Shown here: in pieces, positions 9,501-20,700 of the stretch | Position numbering within the stretch: position 1 is the first letter of the stretch | Layout of the letters: each line of letters begins with the position of its first letter | NCBI RefSeq assembly: GCF_000485595.1 | Contig: NW_014577247.1 | Coordinates: 1 to 26,417, forward strand | Reading direction: 5' to 3' | Origin: Priapulus caudatus | Lineage: Eukaryota > Priapulida > Priapulimorpha > Priapulimorphida > Priapulidae | Length of the DNA stretch: 26,417 nucleotides | Position numbers and translations under genes: made by a program | Notes under the pieces: model-generated | What the model was told of the DNA's origin: nothing | Database searches by the model: none | Seen by the model: only the letters and a program-made list of their open reading frames with translations

Positions 9501-10927
9501 TGTATCCCCCGAACGAGTTCGGGGGGATACTATGGATTTGGCCTCGTCGCGCCGCCGCCGCCGCAATTTCCTTGTGAGCGCTCTACCGGCTGCAGTTCTT
9601 CTCGGATCATCTAGATCTAAATTTGGGACGATAGAAGGTCGTTATTTGTAGGAAGCGGAAATCACCGACAGAACGATATAATAGCGTTGGTGATTCAATG
9701 TGTTGAGTGTGGGGAGAGAGCGACGACTCATCGTTGGACGTCATGGTTAAGCACAAAATTTATATGTCGAAATATTCTACGAGACCCTTTACATTCTGCA
9801 CGTTTTAACCAGGAAGGAGACCACCGACCTGGGTCGCTGATGAAATTTGTCACACAGGACAATAATATACATATATAATATATAGACATGTTATATTGGA
9901 CCCTGTGTGCAAAACTCCGATGACAATCGGATTTAATGAACAGGCAGACAGAGTTTACAGGTTCTTAGCAATATTTCTCACATAGAAGTGTTTGTTACAT
10001 GGCAATTGACCTGATTCTGGCCAACAACACAAAAAACGATTTGGCGTCTTCGCTTTACCAAACAGACGCACTTCAATGCCAAATTTAAAGATCGACAGAT
10101 CGGTCAAAACTGCAAAAGCTAAAGGAAAATGAAATTATTAAAATGAAATTATGGCACCTTTCATGCAAATGCAATATTTTCGATGCAAAAGCATTGCAAT
10201 ATGGATAAGTAGTTCCAACAAATATTTCCTGCGTTGTCAGTGTAATGGAGGATATATATTGTATATATATATATATACCATATAACCAGTCGTCCAGATG
10301 GGGGTTGAGCCCCCCCCCCCACCCACCACGCACATACATAAAGGCATACGCGCATGCACACGCACGATCACACACACACACAATCAGCACGCATACATAC
10401 TGACTGATGGATGACATAGGTGTCACAGCACCAAACCAGGTCACTGCGACTTCATTTCACCTTTACCTTGACCTTGATCATATTTCCCTTCGCTCTGTAA
10501 CTCGGCCCCTAATTCACCTACGCTACAAAACTTGGTATACTTACACATCTTGAGGGAAAGGTGTGCAGAGTACCAAAACCAGGTCACTGCGACCTTTATT
10601 TTCACCTTTACTTTTGACTTGATCATATTTCCCTCCGCTCTTAACTCAGCCCTAATTGACCTAGCCGCGACCAACTTGGTATGCTTACACATCTGGGAAG
10701 GTCTGTCGAATACCAAAACCACCACTGCCCTTGACCTTTAGTTTGACCTTGACCTTCGACTTACATTTCTCTTTCGCCTCCTAGGGTAACCAGATTCCAT
10801 ATACTTGCACATCGTGGGGCAAGACCAGTTGTCTAACAAACCTTTGCCTTTGTGACTTATTTAACTTTACCTGCCTTCTACGTCCTTACAGCAGAGTATT
10901 CCATCATACTAGATCACGGGGGATACA
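9501..10927. mobile_element. Putative non-autonomous element with internal ~140-bp tandem units
   Basis: TGTATCCCCCG (9501-9511) is the reverse complement of CGGGGGATACA (10917-10927), giving short inverted ends 1.43 kb apart. The left end is itself palindromic (ATCCCCCGAAC / GTTCGGGGGGAT around 9503-9528). The right half holds about three diverged tandem units. A poly-C run and CA tract lie at about 10310-10385. No transposase or reverse transcriptase frame is seen. The short termini make the boundaries provisional. Confidence 0.5.
10430..10860. repeat. Three diverged tandem units of about 140 bp
   Basis: Each unit carries, in order, ACCAGGTCACTGCGAC (or a variant), TGACTTGATCATATTTCCC, CTCGGCCC/CTCAGCCC TAATT, and CTTGGTAT(A/G)CTTACACATC. 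Units begin near 10434, 10573 and 10717, with the third most diverged. TGACCT hexamers recur across it. The length and order argue against chance. Confidence 0.75.
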
Positions 10928-11394
10928 TGTAGTTGGCGGCAACTGCTCGTTTCTAGTTAGATACCGTTTTCCACTCTACCGGTAAAACGTGTACAACCGT
11001 GAAAGGCTCTTTAATCGAATTGATTATAATCGAATAAAATGCTTCATAATGGCAATCTTGGGCTTTTGCTGCAAAAATATCTATCAATATAATTTTAATG
11101 GAGGCACAATGCACTGGATAATGTCTTATAGGACTACTTTGAGCAAGAATGGTATCTCAGAATGCTCAATCCAATGAACAACATCACAGGTTACAGAAAC
11201 CAGTCATCACCCTGAATTCATGTTGGCGCGTCATTCTGGTTAACATCCTATCAAGATCGTCTCATGATAATTTACAGGGAAACTCGATGCACCCTGGTTA
11301 CTGACCCACTAGGATCCTCCAGGAGCACAAATGGCCTCTACACTACCGTACAGACTGTGCACTAAACGGAAGTGCTGTTGACACGGTCATCATA
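10928..11394. other. Intergenic stretch / possible NPRL3 3' UTR
   Basis: No exon found. ATTAAA on the - strand (reverse complement of 11094-11099) is a possible NPRL3 polyadenylation signal about 530 bases past its stop. Otherwise nothing is recognised. Confidence 0.3.
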
Positions 11395-11637
11395 GATTGT
11401 GGAACGCCACTGTCACCCTGTCTGTCGACGCGTCATGACGTCACAGGTTGTGGAACACCACTGTCACCCTGTCATTGTGTTAGCACATCATGACGCACAG
11501 GTTGTGTTTAGCACATCACTGTATCACAGTGTTTAGGAACATTAGACGTCACAGGTTGTGGAACACCACTGTCACCGTGTCATTGTGTTAGCACATCATG
11601 ACGTCACAGGTTGTGTTAGCACATCATGACGTCACAG
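11395..11637. repeat. 55-bp minisatellite built from the NPRL3 stop-codon region
   Basis: Full or partial units start at about 11395, 11447, 11501, 11555 and 11610. Units carry GTTGTGGAACACCACTGTCA and then CATTGTGTTAGCACATCATG before ACGTCACAG. The adjoining coding bases 11638 onward (GTTGTGGAACACTGTTGTCA, CCCTGTC) are another, coding, copy. On the - strand each full unit therefore repeats the end of the reading frame, Val-Phe-His-Asn-Leu-stop. The palindromic octamer TGACGTCA occurs intact at 11436-11443, 11599-11606 and 11627-11634, and the last includes the NPRL3 stop codon. Confidence 0.9.
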
Positions 11638-11791
11638 GTTGTGGAACACTGTTGTCACCCTGTCTTCGTGTTGACACGTGACGAGCACGCTGCGGAACTT
11701 ATCTAGCAGGGTGAGTAGCGTCGAGCGGCGAACGTTCTCACAGTACATGATCTCCTCCAGGTGATGGCACCCCTGAAAATATGGGCACAAC
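11632..11791 (-). CDS. NPRL3: NPRL3 terminal coding exon
   Basis: From ttttttgcag, encodes [39 protein letters not shown] and [13 protein letters not shown], then TGA. The C-terminal HEDxVxxVF motif is the family's end, so the stop is in the expected place. The last 16 codons are the source copy of the adjoining minisatellite. Confidence 0.96.
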
Positions 11792-14700
11792 CTGCAAAAA
11801 AGAGAGCCCACGCTTATTTGGATAACAAACTGCTTGTCTCTGTCACTGGTGTGTCATACTAGCTGGAATTAATAACTATAGAGTAGAGGTGTGCGATACA
11901 CCAGTAAATAGTCATGTCAGATGTATATACCAGGCCTGATAAACCAAATTATTCACCCCTGATATAGACACATGGACGGTGCTTTGCCATCTAGCAGTAG
12001 CTTTTGATTGCAATACTTGGGTTCTGCTCATGTGTTGGCCGACTGACACAGCCTGTAACTTTAGATGCTACACTTGTATACTACGAGTACATTGCACAGC
12101 AAGTGTCTCAGCCTCTCGCATACGCTTGCGATGGCTCAAACTTGCCTAGCAAACATCTTGAAATCCTCGGGGCTCCGCGCAGCTGGCACACTAAGTATTG
12201 CCTCCTTCTCTTCTGAGCTTAATTCATCTGGCAGCAACTCCTACAAAGGAAATGATCAAGGTGATTCGCAAGGCATTGGTAATACTACGTGCTGTAAAGA
12301 AAGATGGGCTAGCGATACCGGATATCATCGACTGGACGTCGAGTTTCTCTGCAATTACCTTCAATCTTGTCGGAAGACGCCCTTCATCTAGGTCGACCGA
12401 CAGTCCCGCCTTCATGTTGGCCATATCCGACTCTAATCCACTGTAGGAAGCGACGAACGACCCCTGCGGACTGCCGTACTCACTTGCCACTGCAATGAGC
12501 ATTACGCGATGCATCCGAGTTAAAAGTGCGCGTTTGTCTGCAAGCGCCCGCGACGACGGCACCCAGGAAGTTGCCGGCAGCGTTCGTATTTTCTCGGCGA
12601 GCGTGCGTGTTTGTGAGGAGAGAGAAGCGCAGCGATCGACCCGTTTCACGTCTGGTGACACGTATTCGCGTACGAAAAATAGATGGCAAGCTATAGAGAA
12701 TAATATAGATAAAATATAATGTAATATAATATAATAAAAATATAAATTATACTAGATAGATTCCCATGGCCGTTCATCGTCTGTGACAGGAGGGACGTTT
12801 CACGCCGCGCATAGAGAGAGAGGTTTTAAGAAGATGACATACCGGAGTCGGTGTCTGAGAAATTAGAGAGGCCAGATATGCGCCTGCTGTCTGCCTCCTG
12901 CAATTCCTCCTGACTACCATGTCCCACGGTATCCGTTGATCTGCAAACATTTGGTGATTCTATCAACACTCGACTCACAACAGGTGTCTGTTTTCTTTAT
13001 TGGCATACGGGCAAATCTAGGTGTACGTACAGATTAATAAAGAAAAAACCTAAAAGTGGCCTTCACAGAAAGGTGTCCCTGCTATAGTAGTGCTTTCATT
13101 GTATAATTAACAATCAAGAGAAGCACTTAAATTGTCTTTTATAGGCGAGTGTTTGCTTGCTCATTAGCTGCCACTAATGTAGGCTTGACTGTACATAGAC
13201 GAGTTACTAACTTCCCTCATAGTATATTGAGACATATAACGCCAAATAACAAAAAAAGACGGTGCAACTACTTTCTAGAGTCTAAGCGTATTTTGGAAAA
13301 CAGAGATTCAATCTTTCTACTGCACTCTAGACGATAATCGTTACCTGCTCTTAATGAGGAGAGAAGAGGGACCGGACGTTGGAACCAAGAAGACGTAGGT
13401 ATGCAGCTGCACCAACAACCTGTGCTGCAGCATCCACACGACAGTCTGCACCTGTTAAGTCGTCACAGACACACGTTACCACATGAAATCCAACGAAAAC
13501 ATCCTATTTAATCCGGGAAACAATGGCCACGTTAACAGGAGTGTGTTTATTCACTCCTAATATTAACCTTCCGGCACAACGATATATAGTGAACTCTCCA
13601 CAATAGAGGTCCCCCCCGTCGTCGCGCGTCGCGCCGCCCCCGTCGTAGCACCGCCCCCGTCGTCGCGCGTCGCGCCGCCCCCGTCGTCACGCGTCGCACC
13701 ACCCGTCGTCACGCGTCGTAGCACCCCCGTCGTCACGCGTCGCGCCGCCACCGTCGTCACGCGTCGCACCACCCGTCGTCACGCGTCGTAGCACCACCCG
13801 TGTGCGCCGTCGCGCCGCCCCCCGTCGTCGCGCCGTCTCGCCCGCCAGAGCGGCCGTCGTCGCGCGCGTCCAGTAGCGCCGCCCCCACCGGTCGGGTCAC
13901 GGCCGTCGCGCCGGCCGCCCCGTCGGTCACGCGTCGCGCCGCCCCCGGTCGTCGCCGACGTGCTCGGCCGCCGCCGCGCCCAGAAGTCGTCGGCTCGCCG
14001 CCCCGTTCGTCGCGCGCGTCGTAGCACGCGCCCCCTGTCGTCGCGCGTCGTAGCGCCGCCCGCGTGTCGCGTCGTCTCGCGCGGCGCCCGTCCGTCGCGC
14101 GTCGTAGCACCGCCCCGTCGTCGCGGCGCGTCGCGCCGCCCCGGTCGTCACGCGTCGCGACGACCCCGTCGTCAGCGCGTCGGTAGCGCCGCCCCGTCGT
14201 CACGCGTGCGGCACGCCCCGGTCGTACAACACGCCCGCTCCGCGGCCGCGCCCCGCTGCGTCGTGCGCGTGAGCAGCGCGCCCGCCGGTGGTCGTCGCGC
14301 GTGCGCGCCGCCCGGGGGCCCCGGGTCGTCAGGCGCGTCGCGCCGCGCCGTCGTCAGTCGCGTCGACCCGCCCCCGTTGGGGTCGTCGCGCGTCGTAGCG
14401 CCGCCCCGGAGCGCCCGACAGGTCGTCACTGCGTCGCACCACGCGCCGCCCCGTAGTCGGGTCAAGCGTCCGCGCGGACCCGTCGTCGGCGCGTCGCACC
14501 GCCACCCGTCGTCGCGCCGTCGTAGAGCCGCCCCGTCGTCGCGCGTTCTCGCCGCCCCGGTCGTTCGCGCCGTCGTAGGCACCGCCCCGATCGTCACTTC
14601 GCCGCCCCGCGTCGTCATGCGTCTCGCGCGCCCCCGTCGTCACGCGTGCGTAGCAGCCCCCGTTACGTCCACGCGTCGGACCCCGCGCACCGCGCGTCGT

Positions 14701-17700
14701 CGGCGCGTCTCGCGCGCCCCGTCGTCGCCGCGTGCGCCGCCCCAGCGTGCCGTCGGCGCGTCGTAGCGCAAAAAAAAAACCCCGTCGTGCAACGGCGTGC
14801 GTAAGCACCGCCGCCCGCCGTCGTCACGTCGTCGTAGCAGGCCCCCCGTCGTCAGCGTCGGCACGCGCCCCGTCGTCGCGCGCGTCTCGCCGCCCGTCGC
14901 TCGGCGCGTCGCGCCGCCGTCCGCCGTCGTCGCGCGTCGGCGTCGCGCCCCCCCGTCGTCGCGTTCGTCTCGGCGCGCCGCCGCGTCGTCCGCGCGTAGC
15001 ACCGGCCCCGGTCGTCCGCGCGTCGCGCAGCGTCCGCGCGCCGTCGTCGCGCGTCTCGCCGCCACCCGTCCGTCGCGCGTAGGCACCGCCCCCAGTCGTC
15101 GCGCGTCTCGCCGCCGGCCGGCCCGTCGTCGGCTCGCCCGCCAGGGGACAGGGTACCGGCCGTCGTCCGCGCGTCGTAAGCACCGCCCGCGCCGTCGTTC
15201 GCGGCGTCGCGCCGCCCCGTCGTCGCGGCGGTCTCGCGCGCCCCCGGTTAGTCGCTCACGCCGCCGCCGGTCGTCGGCGCGTCGTAGCACCGCCCCCGTC
15301 GTCTGCGCGTGCGCGCCGCCCGGTCGTCGCAGCGCCTCGGCCCGCCAGTTGCTCACGCGTCGCACGCCGGAGCGCCCCGTCGTCGCGCGTCAGGCTCGCG
15401 CGCCCCGGGCGTCGCGCCGTCTCCGCCGCCCCCCGGTCTGTCGGGCGCCTGCCGCCGAGCCCCGTCGTCAGCTAGCCGTCAGCGCCGGCCCGGTCGTCGG
15501 GTTCGGTAAGCACGCGCCGCCCGGAGTCGTCGCGCGTCGTACACGCGCCCGTCGTGCGCGCGTCGCGCGTCGCCCTGTCGTCGCGCGTGACTCGGCCCCG
15601 CTGTCGTCCGCGCGTCGTAGCAGCGCGGCCCCCACGTCGTCGCGCGTCCGGCCGACCGCCCGTCGTCGACAGCGTCGGCACGCCCCCGGTCGCGCCGCTG
15701 TCGTAGCGGGGCGCCCACGCGTCGTCACGCAGGCGACCAGTCCGGCGCGGGCGTCGCAGCCGCCCCCGTCGGTCGACGCGTCGGCGCGCCGCAGGGCGTG
15801 CCCGTGTCGCGCGTACCGCACGGGCCCCCCGTCGTCTGGGCGTGGCGTAGCATGCCGCCTCCCCCGTCGTCGCGCGTCTCGCCGCCCCGGGTCGTCGCGC
15901 GTTCGTAGCGACTCGCCGCCCAGTCGGTCACTTCAGCGCGGCCCCCGGGTCGTCATGCGTCTCGCCGCCCCGTCGTTCCACCGACGTAGCACCCCGCGTC
16001 GTCAGCGCCGTCCGCCCGCCGCCCGTCGGTCGCGCGTCGTAGCAGCCGCCCCAGTCGTCGCGCGTCGTAGCACGCCGCCGTCGTCGCGGCGTCTCGCCAG
16101 CCACCCGGGTGTCGTCGCATCGCTGCGCCGCCGTGCGTCGCGGCGTCTCGCCGCCCTCCCGGTCGTCACGCGTCGGCAGCCCGCCCACCTGTCGGTCGGC
16201 GCGTCGTAGCATCGCACCGCCGCCGTCGTGGCGTGGCTCGCGCGCCCCGGGGTCGTCGCTGCGTCGCACCGCCCCCGTCGTCGGCGGAGCGTCGCGCCGC
16301 CCCCTCGTCGTCGCGCGTCGCGCCGCACCAGTCGTCGCGCGTGCCGGCCCGCCCGTCGTTCGCGCGTCTCGCCGCCCCCGTCGTCGCGCGTCGTAGCACC
16401 GCCCCGTGCGTCGCAGCGTCGTAGCACCCCCCGTCGTCGCGTCGTCGTAGCGGCCGGCCCCCCGTCGTCGCGCGTCTGCGCCGCCCCGTCGTCGCGCGTC
16501 GTAGCACCCCACCCGAGTCCGTCGCGCGTCACGCCGCCCCCGTCGGTCGGCGCATCTCGCCGGCCGCCACCCCGTCGTCGCGCGTTCGCGCGCCCCGCGT
16601 CGCGCGCGTCGCGTCCGCCCCCCGTTCGTCGCGCGTGCTGCGCCGCCCGCCGTCGTCAGCGCGTAGCACCGCCCCGCGTGTCGCGCGTACTCGCCGCCCG
16701 GTCGTCACCGCGTCGTAGCACGCACACGCGTCGTCAGCGCGTCTCGCCGCCCCTCGCCGCCTCCGGTCGTCGCGCGTCGTAGCACCGCCCCGTCGTCGCG
16801 CGTACTCGCGCGCCCGGCGCGCCGCAGTCGTCGGCTCGCCGCCCCCGCGTCTCGCGCGCTCGGTAGCAGCCGCCCCCTGTCGTCGCGCGTGCGCGCCGTC
16901 CCCAGGCTTCCGTGCGTCGCGCGTCTCGCCGCCGCGCCGTCGTGCGGCGTCCTCGCGCCCGCGTCGTGCGCTCGCCGCCCCCCGTCGTCGCGCGTCGTAC
17001 ACCGCCCGTCGTCAGCGCGTCGCGCCGCCGCCCGTCGTCGCGCGTCGCGCCGCCCCCCGTCGTCACGCGTCGCAGACCCGCCCCCGTCGTCCGCGCGTCT
17101 CGCCGCGCCCGTCGTCGGCGCTGTACTCGCGGCCCCCGTCGTCGCGGCGTACTGCGCCGGCCCCGAGTCGTCGCTCGCGGCCGCTCCCCGTCGTCGCGGC
17201 GTCGTGAGCAACCCAGCCCCTCCGTCGTCGCGCGTCGCGCGCCCGCCCCGAGCGTGTCGCGCGTCTCGCCGCCCCCGTCGTCGCTCGAGCGACGCCGTCG
17301 TCCGCGCGTCGTAGCACCGCCCGCCCGTCGTCGGGAGTCCTCGGCCGCCCCCCGTCGTCGCTCGCCGCCTGCACCGTCGTGCGCGCGTGCGCCGCCCCGT
17401 CGTCCCGCGGTCAACGCCGCCCCCGTGATCGCGCGTCTCGCGCGCCCCGTCGTCACCGTCGCGCCGCCCCGTCGTGCGCGCGTCGGTAGCACCGGCCCCT
17501 GTCGTCAGCGCGTCGGCGCCGCCACGCCGTCGTCGCGCGTCGTTAGCACCGCCCAGTGCCGTCGACTCGGCGCCGTCGTCATGCGTCGCATCCGCCCCGT
17601 CGTCGGCGCGTGGCGCGCCGCCCCGTCGTTCTCGCGGCGTGCGCACCGCGCCCCGGTCGTCGCGCAGTCTCGCGCGCCCCCGTCGTCGCAGCCTCCCGCC

Positions 17701-20700
17701 CCCGTGTCACGGCTCGCGCCGCCACCACCGGGCCGATCGTGCGCGCCGTCGTAGCAGCGCGCCCCCGTCGTCGCGCGTCGTACACCGCCCCGTCGTCGGC
17801 GCGTCTCGCCGCCCCCCGTCGTCGCGCGTCACGCCGCCTGCCCGTCGTCGGCGCGTTCGGCACCGGCCCGTCGTCAACCGAGTGAGCGTTCGCGCCGCCC
17901 GGTCGTACCGTCGTAGCACCCCAGCGACCATCACGCGTCGCACCGCCCCCGTCGTCCGCGCGTTGAGCGCGCCCCCGACCTCGGACGCGTCGCACCGCCC
18001 CCGTGCGTGCGCGCGTGCGGCATCGTCGCGGCCTGTCTGTAGCAACGCGCCCCACGTGCGTCGCGCGTCGCAGCCGCCACGCGTCGTCGCCGTAAGCGGC
18101 CCCGTCGTCTGCGGCGTCACATCGGCTCGCCGCCCCGCGCGTCGTCACGCGTCGGCGCCCCGCCCCCCCGTCGTCACGCGTCGCAGCGCGCCCCCGGTCG
18201 TCGGCGCGTCGCGCCGCCCGTCGCGGCGCCGCGCCCTCGTCGCGCGTGACGCGCGCCGGGTCATCAACGCGTGCGCACCGCCTCCCGTCGTCAGCGCGTC
18301 GCGGCCGCCGCCCCCCGTCGCACGCGTCGCGCCGCCCCGTCATCCACGCGTCGGCACCGCGCCCCGTCGTGCTCGCCGCCCCCGTCGTCGCGCGTCACCC
18401 GCCCCCCCCGTCGTCGCGCGTCGCGTCGCGGCCGCCCCCGGTCGTCCGCGGTCGCACCGCCCCCACCCTCTACCGCGTCGGCACCCGCACCCGTCGTCGC
18501 GCGTTGCGCGCGCCCAGTCTCCACGCGTGCGCAGACCGCCCGCCGTCGTCGCGCGTCCGGCCAGCCCCGCCCGTCGTCGCGTCGTCGTAGCACCGCCCCG
18601 TCGTCGCGCGTGCGCGCGCGCCCCCTCGTCACGCGTCCAGCGCCGCCCGCGGTCGTCGGCGTCCGGCGCCGCCCCCGTCGTCGCGCGGTCGGCACCGCCC
18701 CGACGCTCACGCGTCGCGCACGCCCCGTCGTCGTCACCGCGTCGCGCCGCTCCCCAGTCGTCGCGCCGCCCCCGTCCGTCCGCCCCCGCCCGCCCCGCTG
18801 CCCCGTCGTAAGACGTCGGGTCACCGCCCCCGACCTCACGCGTCGCGGCTGCCGCCCGTCGTCGCGCCGGCCCCCCGTCGTCGCGCGTACGGGCGCTGCC
18901 ATGCCCGTCGTGCACACCGTCGCGCCGCCCCCCGGGACCTCACGCGTCGCGCTGCCGGCCGTCGTCAGCCGCGTCGCACCGCCCCCGACCTCAGGCGTGG
19001 CCGCCGCCCGAGTCGTCACGCGTCGCACCGCCCCTGACCTCAGGCGCGTCCGCGCTCGCCCCCGTCGCGTGCCGCGTGGTCGCGCCGGCTCCCCAGCGTC
19101 GTCGCGCGGCATCGTAGCACCGCCCTGTCGTCGTGGCGTCGGCGCCGTCCCCTGGTCGTCGCGCGTCGCGCCGCCCCGTCGTCGCGGCGTCGTACGCAAC
19201 GCCCAGTACGTCGGCGGCCGTCGGCCGCCCCCGGTTGTCGCGCGTAGCGCCGCGCCTCGTCGCGCGTCGCGCGCCCCCGTCGTGCGCGGTCGGCGCCACG
19301 GCCACCGGTTCGCGGCCGTCGCGGGTGCCGGTCCCCGGGTCGTCAGCGCGTCGCGGCCGCCGCCGCTCGTCGCGCGTCGTAGCACCGCGGCCCGTGTCGC
19401 GCATACGCGGCCCGGCGCCAGTCGTGCGCGTCGCGCCGCACCTCGTCGCGCGTCGCGCGCCCCGGGTCGTCGGCGCGTCGCGCCGCCGTCGTCGCGCGTC
19501 GTCGCACTCCGCGTCGTCGCGCATCGCGCCGCCGCCCGAGTCGTGCGCGGTCGCGCGCCGCCGTCGTCGCGCGTCGTAGCAGCCGCCTCGTCGTGCGCGC
19601 ATCCGCGCACGCGTCCCCCGTGTCGTGCGCGTCGCGCCGCCACTTCGTCGCGCGTCGGCGCCGCCCCCGGTTCGTCGCGCGTCGCGCGGCCCAGTCGTCG
19701 CGCGTCGTAGCACCGCGCCCGTCGTCGCGCATTCGGTCGCCGCGCGCCGTCGTCGGCGCGTGCGCATGCGCCCCCCTGTCCGTCGCGCGTCGCGCCGCCC
19801 CACCCGTCGTACGGCGCCGCCCACCTTCGTCGGCGCGTTTCGCGCGCCCAGTCGTGCGCGCGGCGTCGCCACCTTACGTCGCGCGTACGCGCCGCCGCCG
19901 TCGTCGGCGCGTCGAATAGCACCCGGGCCCGTCGTCCGCGCATCGCACCGCCCCGTCGTCCGCGCGTCGGGCGCCGGCGACCGCGTCGTCGGCGCGTCTC
20001 GCCCAGCCCGTCGTCGGCGGTCGCGGCCGCCCCCCGTCGTCGCGCGCCGCCCACCGTCGTCGACAGCGTCGCAGCCGCCTCCCGCGTCGTGCGCGCGCCG
20101 ACCCCGTGCGTCACGGCGTCCGCGCGCCGCCCGGTCGTCGCGCGGCAGCACGCGCCCTGTCGTCACGGCGTCGCTGCCGGCCCCCCCGTCGTCAGTGCGC
20201 GCTGCGCCGACCCAGGTCGTCCACGCGTCGCAGCGGCGCGCCGCCGCGTCGTCCGCGCGTCGGCGCCGGCCCTGCCGTCGTCGCTCGCCGCCCCGTCGTT
20301 TCGCGCGTCGCGCATCGCCCCGCGCCCGTCGTCACGCGCGCCCCGGTCGTCACGCGTCGCACCACCCGTCGTCACGCGTCGTAGCACCCCCGTCGTCACG
20401 CGTCGCGCCGCCACCGTCGTCACGCGTCGCACCACCCGTCGTCACGCGTCGTAGCACCACCCCTCGTCACTCACCTGCTGCACCTGTTGATGCGGGAGGC
20501 CGAGCGGGTTGCCCTGCTCGCGCAGCTGCGTCGGCAGCGAGAAGTCCTCCATGACGGCGTGCAGAGACATGCCGGGGAAATGCTCGACGAATCTCGACGC
20601 CAGCGTTGCGTTCACCTGTCAACATCGGTGATGCGTTGACACGACCGCGAAGGGCGGTCACGTTGACCAACACGCAGCGAGCGGTGGTTGTCATCGTCGG

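Noticed and set aside
9541-9566. GC-rich CGTCGCGCCGCCGCCGCCG stretch as a possible source of the large array
   Set aside because: It shares only the simple CGTCGCGCCGCC tail, which is low-complexity; the core GTCACGCGTCG is absent.
10085-10444. 119-codon open frame on the - strand
   Set aside because: Spans a poly-G run, TA repeat and CA tract within a repeat element; no recognisable domain or splice context.
12224-12661. 145-codon open frame on the - strand as a stand-alone gene
   Set aside because: Only its middle part (12359-12489) is coding, as an NPRL3 exon with splice sites and matching phases; the rest is intron read-through.
12495-12719. + strand open frame of 74 codons
   Set aside because: Antisense shadow of the NPRL3 exon/intron region on the opposite strand; no splice or family support.
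13611-20464. CRISPR array
   Set aside because: Units are contiguous 22-26-bp repeats with no unique spacers, in a eukaryotic intron.
13611-20464. G-quadruplex-forming array on the transcribed strand
   Set aside because: G-runs of 3-5 recur only about every 22-26 bases with long loops, so canonical quadruplex motifs are not evident; not claimed without calculation.
13757-20554. Many long open frames (up to ~600 codons) in several frames on both strands
   Set aside because: They read Arg/Ala/Pro/Ser or Arg/Asp/Thr repeats dictated by a stop-poor, GC-rich tandem unit, overlap each other in all frames, and lie inside an intron of NPRL3. Apparent starts and frames change with each indel.
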